From an uncultured Clostridia bacterium (GTDB taxonomy: Bacteria > Bacillota > Clostridia > TANB77 > CAG-508): a stretch of DNA of 40,129 bases. Both the position numbers and the translations under genes were made by a program. Location: NCBI GenBank assembly GCA_934149075.1, contig CAKPDR010000013.1, forward strand, positions 1 through 40,129, in the 5' to 3' direction. The notes beneath the pieces are model-generated. The model had not been told where the DNA came from and ran no database searches. It worked only from the letters and a program-made list of their open reading frames with translations. Each line of letters opens with the position of its first letter. Position 1 is the first letter of the stretch. Shown one piece after another: positions 6,696 to 12,824 of this stretch.

Positions 6696-7064
6696 ATGGC
6701 TCGTATAGCAGGAGTAGACTTACCTAAAGAAAAAAGAGTAGAAATAGGACTTACATATATCTATGGTATAGGAGTTGCTAGTTCAAATAAAATATTAGCA
6801 AAAGCTGGAGTAAATCCAGATACTAGAATAAAAGACCTAACTGATGACGAAGTTAATAGCATAAGAAAAGTTATTGATGAATCATACAAAGTAGAAGGTG
6901 ATTTAAGAAGAGAAGTAGCACTTAATATAAAAAGACTAACAGAAATTGGATGCTATAGAGGATTAAGACATAGAAGAGGACTTCCAGTAAGAGGTCAAAG
7001 AACAAAAACTAATGCTCGTACAAGAAAAGGTCCAAGAAAATTAGTAAGCAAATCAAAAAAATAA
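6696..7064 (+). CDS. rpsM: Ribosomal protein S13 (uS13)
   Basis: A 122-residue S13. The N-terminus MARIAGVDLPKEKRVEIGLTYIYGIG, the central IKRLTEIGCYRGLRHRRGLPVRGQRTKTNARTRKGPR and the basic tail are all family signatures. S13 lies in the 30S head and forms intersubunit bridges with L5 and 23S rRNA. The ATG follows TGGAGGTG. It is first of the alpha-type set rpsM-rpsK-rpsD-rpoA-rplQ and has an unusually long 5' spacer with two hairpins, which may serve regulation. Confidence 0.97.
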   Translation: MARIAGVDLPKEKRVEIGLTYIYGIGVASSNKILAKAGVNPDTRIKDLTDDEVNSIRKVIDESYKVEGDLRREVALNIKRLTEIGCYRGLRHRRGLPVRGQRTKTNARTRKGPRKLVSKSKK

Positions 7065-7097
7065 TAATGTAGATTTTGATAATAAAACAAATCGTAT

Positions 7098-7155
7098 AAA
7101 TAATTAATACAGGAAATCAAACTTCAAATAACATGTTTGATAAATGTATTATTTA
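7098..7155 (+). promoter_or_regulatory. Hairpin between rpsM and rpsK
   Basis: TAATACA (7105-7111) pairs with TGTATTA (7145-7151), and ATCAAAC (7116-7122) pairs with GTTTGAT (7135-7141) around a 12-nt loop. Flanking A/T bases extend it. The stem ends just before the rpsK site AAAGGAGGG, so it could limit ribosome access or mark a processing site. Confidence 0.55.
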
Positions 7156-7174
7156 AAGGAGGGAAATAAAGGCA

Positions 7175-7573
7175 ATGGCTAACAGAAATGTTGCAAAAAA
7201 ACCAGTAGCTAGAAGAAATAGAAAAAACATTGATAAAGGTGAAGCTCATATTCATTCTAGTTTTAATAATACAATAGTTACAATAACAGATACAAAGGGA
7301 AATACAATATCATGGGGAAGTGCAGGAGGACTAGGATTTAAAGGTTCAAGAAAAAGCACACCATTCGCAGCTGGAGAAGTAGCTGAAACAGCAGCTAAAG
7401 CAGCAATGGAACATGGTTTAAAAACTGTTGAGGTATATGTTAAAGGACCTGGTGCAGGTAGAGAAGCTGCAATAAGAGCACTTCAATCAGCAGGATTAGA
7501 ATTAAGCAGTATTAAAGATGTAACACCAATCCCACACAACGGTTGTAGACCACCAAAAAGAAGAAGAGTATAA
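7175..7573 (+). CDS. rpsK: Ribosomal protein S11 (uS11)
   Basis: A 132-residue S11. Recognisable segments are GEAHIHSSFNNTIVTITDTKGNTISW, the GLGFKGSRKSTPFAAGEVAE core, VKGPGAGREAAIRALQ and the C-terminus TPIPHNGCRPPKRRRV. S11 forms the platform of the 30S subunit and contacts mRNA near the E site. An AAAGGAGGG ribosome binding site precedes the ATG at 7175. Its position between rpsM and rpsD is standard. Confidence 0.97.
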   Translation: MANRNVAKKPVARRNRKNIDKGEAHIHSSFNNTIVTITDTKGNTISWGSAGGLGFKGSRKSTPFAAGEVAETAAKAAMEHGLKTVEVYVKGPGAGREAAIRALQSAGLELSSIKDVTPIPHNGCRPPKRRRV

Positions 7574-7588
7574 TGAATAATATATTAA

Positions 7589-7620
7589 TCCTGCGCGAGA
7601 CATTTCTTGTCCGCAAAGGA
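7589..7620 (+). promoter_or_regulatory. Hairpin a in rpsK-rpsD spacer
   Basis: TCCT (7589-7592) pairs with AGGA (7617-7620), with inner GCG/CGC and GACA/TGTC pairs. It is GC-richer than its surroundings and is followed directly by a second hairpin. No U-tract follows. Confidence 0.45.
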
Positions 7621-7655
7621 ATACTAAGGGGAAAGAAGTGTCCCCGTTAGAGTAT
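7621..7655 (+). promoter_or_regulatory. Hairpin b in rpsK-rpsD spacer (GGGG...GUGUCCC family, copy 4)
   Basis: ATA-CTAA and GGGG (7628-7631) pair with CCCC (7642-7645) and TTAG-AG-TAT. The loop and 3' arm carry GTGTCCCC, as upstream of rpsH, rplO and rpmJ. It lies about 25 nt before the rpsD ribosome binding site. In some bacteria S4 represses its own operon through leader RNA, so regulation here is conceivable but unproven. Confidence 0.5.
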
Positions 7656-7700
7656 ATAAACAAGATAGAGTAGAAATATAGAAAGAGGTGTAAATAAAAA

Positions 7701-8327
7701 ATGGCACGTTATACAGACGAACAATGTCGTATTTGCCGTAGGGAAGGACAAAAATTGTTCTTAAAAGGTTCAAGATGTTATACTGATAAATGCAGTATTT
7801 CTAGAAGAAATTATGCACCAGGACAACATGGACAAAAAAGAGCAAAACTTTCTGAATACGGAACACAATTAAGAGAAAAACAAAAAACAAAATCATACTA
7901 TGGAGTTGGAGAAAAACAATTCAGAAAATATTTTGAAATGGCATCTAATAAAAAAGGAATAACAGGTGATAACTTATTACAAATATTAGAAAGTAGATTA
8001 GATAATGTAGTTTACAGATTAGGATTTGGAGCTTCAAGAGCACAAGCTAGACAATTAGTAAACCATGGACAATTTGAAGTAAATGGAAGAAAAGTAAATA
8101 TTCCATCATATTTAGTAAAAGCTGGAGATGTAGTAACAGTTAGAGAAAGCAAAAAAGATAATGGAGCAATAAAAGTAAATGTTGAAGCAAATTCAGCAAA
8201 ACCAATTCCAGCATGGCTAGAATTGAACAATGAAACTTTAAGTGGTAAAGTGGTAAGATTAGCATCAAGAGAAGATGTTGATATCCCAGTTGAAGAACAT
8301 TTAATAGTAGAGCTTTACTCTAAATAG
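7701..8327 (+). CDS. rpsD: Ribosomal protein S4 (uS4), zinc-binding form
   Basis: A 208-residue S4. The N-terminus holds a four-Cys zinc site (CRICRREG, then CYTDKC). The middle shows RNYAPGQHGQKR, and the S4 RNA-binding domain is at about residues 98-160 (LESRLDNVVYRLGFGASRAQARQLVNHG). S4 starts 30S assembly by binding the 16S 5' domain. The ATG follows AAAGAGGTG. It stands between rpsK and rpoA in the usual order, with two hairpins in the spacer before it. Confidence 0.97.
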   Translation: MARYTDEQCRICRREGQKLFLKGSRCYTDKCSISRRNYAPGQHGQKRAKLSEYGTQLREKQKTKSYYGVGEKQFRKYFEMASNKKGITGDNLLQILESRLDNVVYRLGFGASRAQARQLVNHGQFEVNGRKVNIPSYLVKAGDVVTVRESKKDNGAIKVNVEANSAKPIPAWLELNNETLSGKVVRLASREDVDIPVEEHLIVELYSK

Positions 8328-8352
8328 TTTTTAAAATATTAGGGAGGTAGAA

Positions 8353-9300
8353 ATGATAGAATTTGAAAAGCCAAATATTGAATGTCTAGAGGTTGATGAT
8401 GCAAACAATTATGCAAAATTTGTATGCGAACCATTAGAAAGAGGATATGGAGTAACTATAGGAAATTCATTAAGAAGAATATTACTTTCTTCATTAACAG
8501 GTTGTGCATTAACAAGTGTTAAAATAGAAGGCGTATTACATGAATTTTCAAGCATACCAAATGTTGTAGAAGACGTTCCAGAAATTATAGTTAACTTGAA
8601 AAATGTTAGACTAAAATTTGCTGAAAACGAAGAAAAAGTTATGAGAATTAACTTTAAAGGAGAAGGAGAAGTTACTGCAGGAGATATCATAACAGATGGA
8701 ACTGTAGAAATCTTAAATCCAGACTTACATATAGCAACTGTATCAGAAGGTGGACAGTTGATAATGGAAATGACAGCAGATATGGGAAGAGGATATTCCC
8801 CTTCAGAAAAAAATAAAAAACCTAATCAAGACATATCTGTGCTTCCAATTGATTCAATTTATACACCAGTTAAAAAAGTAAATTATCAAGTAAAAAACAC
8901 TAGAGTAGGCCAAATGGTTGACTATGATAAACTAATTATAGAAGTTTGGACAGACGGTAGCTTAAAAGCTCATGAAGCATTAAGTTTAGCTGCAAAAGTT
9001 ATGACAGGACATTTAGAATTATTCATAGATTTATCAGAAGCAACAAAAAATACACAAGTAATGATTGAAAAAGAAGAATCTAAGAAAGAAAAAGTATTAG
9101 AAACTTCAATAGAAGAATTAGAATTATCTGTACGTTCATTCAATTGCTTAAAGAGAGCAGGAATAGCTACAGTTGAGGATTTAACAAATAGATCTGAAAA
9201 TGATATGATGAAAGTTAGAAATTTAGGAAAGAAATCATTAGATGAGGTAATCGCAAAATTACATTCATTAGGACTAAATTTCGCAGAAGAAGACGAGTAA
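8353..9300 (+). CDS. rpoA: RNA polymerase alpha subunit
   Basis: A 315-residue alpha subunit. The N-terminal dimerisation domain shows PLERGYGVTIGNSLRRILLSSL, the stretch that contacts beta. A charged linker at about residues 235-255 leads to the C-terminal domain with two helix-hairpin-helix-like turns (ELSVRSFNCLKRAGIATVEDL and VRNLGKKSLDEV) that binds UP elements and activators. The ATG follows TAGGGAGGT. It lies 25 nt after rpsD and 17 nt before the chosen rplQ start, clearly one transcript. Confidence 0.97.
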   Translation: MIEFEKPNIECLEVDDANNYAKFVCEPLERGYGVTIGNSLRRILLSSLTGCALTSVKIEGVLHEFSSIPNVVEDVPEIIVNLKNVRLKFAENEEKVMRINFKGEGEVTAGDIITDGTVEILNPDLHIATVSEGGQLIMEMTADMGRGYSPSEKNKKPNQDISVLPIDSIYTPVKKVNYQVKNTRVGQMVDYDKLIIEVWTDGSLKAHEALSLAAKVMTGHLELFIDLSEATKNTQVMIEKEESKKEKVLETSIEELELSVRSFNCLKRAGIATVEDLTNRSENDMMKVRNLGKKSLDEVIAKLHSLGLNFAEEDE

Positions 9301-9317
9301 AAAGGAAGGTGAAAATA

Positions 9318-9842
9318 GTGGCTACAAACAGAAAGTTAGGTAGAACTACTGATATAAGAAATGCAATGTTAAAAACTTTAACAACAGACTTAATATTACA
9401 TGGAAAAGTTGAAACAACAGAAGCAAGAGCAAAAGAAGTAAAAGCAATTGTAGACAGTATAATAGCATTAGCAATCAAAGAAAAAGACAACTTTGAAACT
9501 GTAGAAGTAAAAGTAGTTAAAGCAAAATTAGATTCTAAAGGTAATAAAGTTACAGAATTAGTAAAAAGCAAAAATGGTAAAGAATACTTAAAAGTTGTTA
9601 AAGAAGAAAAAACAGAAAAAAGACAAAAAGATATGCCATCAAGATTAAATGCAAGAAGAAAAATGATGACAAAAATCAATAAAGTAAAAGATGAAAAAGG
9701 AAACAACATAGACTTAATAGCAAAATTATTTGATGAAATAGCTCCAAAATACGAAGGACGTGTTGGAGGATATACAAGAATAATTAAAGCTGGACCTCGT
9801 AGAGGAGATGCAGCAGAAGTTGCTATATTACAACTTGTTTAA
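9318..9842 (+). CDS. rplQ: Ribosomal protein L17 (bL17) with internal insertion
   Basis: A 174-residue L17. It begins MATNRKLGRTTDIRNAMLKTLTTDLI and ends with the family signature YEGRVGGYTRIIKAGPRRGDAAEVAILQLV. Typical L17 is about 113-127 residues. Here a Lys/Glu-rich segment of roughly 45-50 residues (about 60-110, including KNGKEYLKVVKEEKTEKRQ) interrupts the core. I chose GTG 9318, eight bases after AAAGGAAGG; another GTG at 9309 overlaps the ribosome binding site. L17 lies by the exit tunnel of the 50S subunit. The last bases of the gene carry the metK promoter. Confidence 0.95.
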   Translation: MATNRKLGRTTDIRNAMLKTLTTDLILHGKVETTEARAKEVKAIVDSIIALAIKEKDNFETVEVKVVKAKLDSKGNKVTELVKSKNGKEYLKVVKEEKTEKRQKDMPSRLNARRKMMTKINKVKDEKGNNIDLIAKLFDEIAPKYEGRVGGYTRIIKAGPRRGDAAEVAILQLV

Positions 9843-9848
9843 TAAAAT
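9820..9848 (+). promoter_or_regulatory. Promoter for the metK riboswitch transcript, overlapping rplQ end
   Basis: TTGCTA (9820-9825), a 17-bp spacer and TAAAAT (9843-9848) place a start point near 9855, just upstream of the S-box. The -35 lies inside the last codons of rplQ. No terminator separates rplQ from metK, so read-through from the alpha cluster would also enter the riboswitch. Confidence 0.6.
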
Positions 9849-9857
9849 TGAATATAA

Positions 9858-9958
9858 AATTATCAAGAGTGGAGTAGAGAACGGCTCGTTAATCCCACAG
9901 CAACCTACCTTATGGCAAGGTGCTAAAACCGGCAAAGCAGTGGCTTTGAGTGATGATT
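9858..9958 (+). ncRNA. SAM-I (S-box) riboswitch
   Basis: P1 pairs AATTATCA (9858-9865) with TGATGATT (9951-9958). The conserved S-box landmarks appear in order: AAGAGTGG-AG, a GAACGGCTC stretch, CAGCAACC, AAGGTGCTAAAACCGGCAA and the closing GAGTGATGA. The consensus second-stem GGA-GGGA is somewhat diverged. It precedes metK (SAM synthetase), the expected target of SAM feedback. It is followed by a terminator, indicating transcriptional control. Confidence 0.92.
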
Positions 9959-9968
9959 GTTAAAAAAG

Positions 9969-10000
9969 AACTCTTAGCGCAATGCAAGGAGTTTTTTTTA
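9969..10000 (+). terminator. Riboswitch expression-platform terminator
   Basis: AACTCTTAGC (9969-9978) pairs with GCAAGGAGTT (9984-9993) with a single mismatch, followed by a run of eight T. It lies between the S-box and metK, so SAM binding is expected to favour termination here. Confidence 0.8.
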
Positions 10001-10057
10001 GCAAAAAGAGAACAAATTAGAGAAAAATTTTATTTATTAAAAAAGAAAGGAAATCCA

Positions 10058-11176
10058 GTGAATATGAAAAAATTTTATTTTACATCTGAAAGTGTAACAG
10101 AAGGACATCCAGACAAATTATGTGATTACATTTCAGATACAATATTAGATGAAGCTTTAAAACAAGACAAATATTCAAGAGTAGCCGTAGAAACATTTGC
10201 ATCAGCAAATAAAATAACAATTGCGGGACAAATGACAACAAATGCTAAATTAGATGTAGAAAAAATAGTTAGAGATAGAATAAAAGAAATCGGATATGAT
10301 AATGCAAAATTAGATATAGATTATAAAACGTGTAAAATAGATATAAATATAACAAAACAGAGTTCTGATATAGCACAGGGAGTTGATGTTGGAGGTGCAG
10401 GAGATCAAGGAATAATGTTTGGGTTTGCATCTGACGAAACAGAAGAATATATGCCATTTGCAATATCAATGGCGCATAAATTATCAAAAAGACTTACAGA
10501 AGTACGTAAAACAGGAATATTACCATATTTAAGACCTGATGGAAAAACACAAGTAACAGTAGAATATGAAGGAAATCAAGTCAAAAGAATAGATACAATA
10601 TTAATTTCTACACAACATAATGAAGATGTAGATATGGATGCATTAACAACAGATATAAAAGATAAAGTAATAAATGCAGTAATTCCACAAAAATACCTTG
10701 ATGAAAATACAAAATATTATATAAATCCAACTGGAAGATTTGTAATAGGAGGACCTTTAGGAGACACAGGATTGACAGGTAGAAAAATAATTGTAGATAC
10801 ATATGGTGGATATGCGCGTCATGGTGGCGGTGCATTTTCAGGGAAAGATGCAACAAAAGTAGATAGAAGTGCTGCATATATGTTACGTCACATTGCAAAA
10901 AATATTGTAGCAAATGGATATGCAAAAAAATGTGAATTACAAGTTGCATATGCAATTGGTGTTGAACAACCAATGTCAATATTTATAGATACATTTGGAA
11001 CGAATACTATTCCAGAAGATAAAATTGAAGAAATTATTACAAGAAATTTTGATTTAACACCAAAAGGAATAATAAAATACTTAGGATTAAGTGAGCCGAT
11101 ATTTACAAAAACAACAAATTATGGACATTTTGGAAAACCAGACTTACCATGGGAAAAGATAATTGAACTAAAATAA
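10058..11176 (+). CDS. metK: S-adenosylmethionine synthetase
   Basis: About 372 residues. The enzyme makes SAM from ATP and methionine. Motifs: FTSESVTEGHPDKLCDYISD at the N-terminus, GAGDQGIMFGFA for ATP binding, and GGPLGDTGLTGRKIIVDTYGG with GGGAFSGKDATKVDRSAAY for the catalytic loop. The upstream part of the open frame covers the terminator, so the real start is GTG 10058 (seven bases after AAAGAAAGG) or ATG 10064. It is under the S-box riboswitch, so feedback by its product is expected. It replaces the ecfA/truA/rplM genes often found after rplQ in Firmicutes. Confidence 0.96.
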   Translation: MNMKKFYFTSESVTEGHPDKLCDYISDTILDEALKQDKYSRVAVETFASANKITIAGQMTTNAKLDVEKIVRDRIKEIGYDNAKLDIDYKTCKIDINITKQSSDIAQGVDVGGAGDQGIMFGFASDETEEYMPFAISMAHKLSKRLTEVRKTGILPYLRPDGKTQVTVEYEGNQVKRIDTILISTQHNEDVDMDALTTDIKDKVINAVIPQKYLDENTKYYINPTGRFVIGGPLGDTGLTGRKIIVDTYGGYARHGGGAFSGKDATKVDRSAAYMLRHIAKNIVANGYAKKCELQVAYAIGVEQPMSIFIDTFGTNTIPEDKIEEIITRNFDLTPKGIIKYLGLSEPIFTKTTNYGHFGKPDLPWEKIIELK

Positions 11177-11227
11177 TTAATCACAACAAAATAAAAAAAA
11201 CATATAATAGCCATAAGGAGGAAATGT

Positions 11228-11593
11228 ATGGAAAATTTTATTATAAATTCTGTACTTTGGACATTTGCTCTTTATGGCTTATTTGAATTAATTAAACAAA
11301 TTATATATATGTGTACATATACAAATATGAAAGAAGATGGGATATACATAATAGTTGCAGTTAAAAATCAAGAAGAAAAAATTGAGGGATTTCTACGTTC
11401 GGTTTTATTTAAAATATTATATGGAAAAGAAGAATGTATTAAAGATATAATAGTTGCAGATTTAAACTCAACAGATAAAACTAAGAAAATTATAGACAAA
11501 ATGTCAGTAGATTATGAATGTGTTAAAATTACTAATTGGAAGGAATGTAAAGATATTATTGATAATATAAATGAGCAAAACGAAGAAATTTGA
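11228..11593 (+). CDS. Small membrane-anchored GT2-like protein, function unknown
   Basis: A 121-residue protein with one N-terminal hydrophobic helix (about residues 7-30). The rest, from IYIIVAVKNQEEKIEGFLRSVL through DIIVADLNSTDKTKKIIDKM, resembles the first beta-alpha-beta units of a GT-A (GT2) glycosyltransferase nucleotide-binding fold. It stops after that: the catalytic DxD region and acceptor half are missing. It could be a truncated glycosyltransferase or a dedicated small family. A good AAGGAGG precedes the ATG, 51 nt after metK, so it may ride on the metK transcript. Confidence 0.7.
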   Translation: MENFIINSVLWTFALYGLFELIKQIIYMCTYTNMKEDGIYIIVAVKNQEEKIEGFLRSVLFKILYGKEECIKDIIVADLNSTDKTKKIIDKMSVDYECVKITNWKECKDIIDNINEQNEEI

Positions 11594-11599
11594 TATTGG

Positions 11600-11628
11600 T
11601 TGACTGCAATGACAAAATTTGATAAAAT
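11600..11628 (+). promoter_or_regulatory. Promoter of the radical SAM gene
   Basis: TTGACT (11600-11605), 17 bp and TAAAAT (11623-11628) lie just before the ribosome binding site AAGAAGGAAA and ATG 11665. Confidence 0.65.
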
Positions 11629-11664
11629 ATGCAGTAATAATTTTAATAAAAAGAAGGAAAAAAT

Positions 11665-12544
11665 ATGTTAGAAAAATGTACCATATGTCCACACAAATGT
11701 GAAATAAATAGAACTAAATATGTAGGAAGGTGTAAATCAACAGACAAAATAAAAATAGCATTATACTCAACACACAATTTTGAAGAACCATGTATTTCAG
11801 GTGAGAATCGGTTCTGGAACGATTTTCTTTTCAAACTGTAATATGAACTGCGTATTTTGCCAAAATTACGAAATTAGCCAATTAGGTAAAGGAAAAGAGA
11901 TAACAATAGAGGAACTTTCAGATATAATGCTAAAACAACAAGAAAAAGGTATAGAAAATATCAATTTAGTAACGCCAACAAGTTATGCAATACATATAAT
12001 AGAAGCAATAAAAATAGCTAGAGCAAAAGGGTTACATATACCAATTGTTTATAATACAAATGGATATGAAAATGTAGAAACTTTAAGAATGCTAGAAGGA
12101 TATATTGACATATATTTACCAGACTTTAAATATTACTATAATGAATTAGGAAAAAAGTATTCAAATGTTGAAAATTATTTTGAGATAGTAACAAAAGCAA
12201 TAAAAGAAATGTATAGACAAGTTGGAACACCTAAGCTAAATGAAAAGGGAATTATGCAAAAGGGATTAATGATTAGACATTTGATTATACCAAATCAAAT
12301 AGAAAATAGTAAACAAGTTTTAAAATGGATAAAAGAAAATTTAGATAATAATATATATGTAAGCATAATGGCACAATATTTCCCTACATATAAAGCTAAA
12401 GAATTGGACGAGATAAATAGGAAACTTACAAAGCAAGAGTATGATGAAGTTGAAAATTATTTATATGAATTAGATTTAGATAATGGATATATACAGGAAC
12501 TAGGGGAACATGAGGAAGAATATGTACCAAAGTGGGAGTATTAA
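11665..12544 (+). pseudogene. Radical SAM protein, PflA-like (COG1313), broken by a one-base frameshift
   Basis: The ATG at 11665 opens a frame with a Cys-rich N-terminus (CTICPHKCEINRTKYVGRC) that runs to EEPCISGE and then stops at 11840. Homologous sequence resumes in another frame as GSGTIFFSNCNMNCVFCQNYE, containing the radical SAM cluster motif CxxxCxxC, and continues to a stop at 12544. Deleting the single C at 11809 joins them as ISGENGSGT, exactly what this family shows, giving about 292 residues. COG1313 proteins are uncharacterised relatives of pyruvate formate-lyase activase. The rest of the frame is undamaged, so the lesion is recent or a sequencing or assembly error. An internal ATG at 11780 could only make a protein starting just before the cluster. 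Confidence 0.85.
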
Positions 12545-12557
12545 TTAAAATAATTAA

Positions 12558-12600
12558 TTGAAGAGACATTAAATATCAGAATAGTTTAATATCTCTTCAA
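12558..12600. terminator. Stem-loop between convergent genes
   Basis: TTGAAGAGA (12558-12566) pairs with TCTCTTCAA (12592-12600), with ATTAAA/TTTAAT continuing inside. It lies between the plus-strand radical SAM gene and the minus-strand gene ending at 12609. T-rich sequence follows on the plus strand. It is likely a bidirectional terminator. Confidence 0.65.
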
Positions 12601-12608
12601 ATTATACT

Positions 12609-12824
12609 CTAATAACTTATTTTTTTTTGTATTCCTAGTCCATCACCTTTACAAATTAAGGTTTCAATTTTTTTCTTTTCTGTTGTATCAAATTTTAAAG
12701 AATTAATAAAATTCTTTTTTAGATTTTGTTCATTAGTGATTTTTGGAGCCTCAATTTTTTTAACTTCATTTTCTTTAATAAATATTTTTTTTACGAATAA
12801 GATAATTTTTTCTATAAATTTCAT
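12609..12824 (-). CDS. 71-residue protein coupled to the transglutaminase-like gene, function unknown
   Basis: The small protein begins MKFIEKIILFVKKIFIKENE, an amphipathic or membrane-associating basic helix, followed by a charged linker. A compact C-terminus follows with KNFINSLKFDTTEKKKIETLICKGDGLGIQKKISY. Its ATG overlaps the stop of the large gene upstream (ATGA, 12821-12824), which strongly suggests translational coupling and a joint function. I do not recognise the family. The single Cys and the Gly-Asp-Gly-Leu-Gly turn near the end are the most distinctive points. It could be a substrate, anchor or chaperone of the transglutaminase-like protein; this is inference. Confidence 0.7.
   Translation of the reverse strand: MKFIEKIILFVKKIFIKENEVKKIEAPKITNEQNLKKNFINSLKFDTTEKKKIETLICKGDGLGIQKKISY

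Noticed and set aside
7574..7700. tRNA or small protein gene in the rpsK-rpsD spacer
   Set aside because: The GC-richer part folds as two short hairpins but not as a cloverleaf, and no start with a ribosome binding site is present.
9950..10057. N-terminal extension of the metK reading frame
   Set aside because: The 36-codon extension covers the end of the riboswitch and its terminator and has no ribosome binding site; MetK homology begins at MKKFYFTSES.
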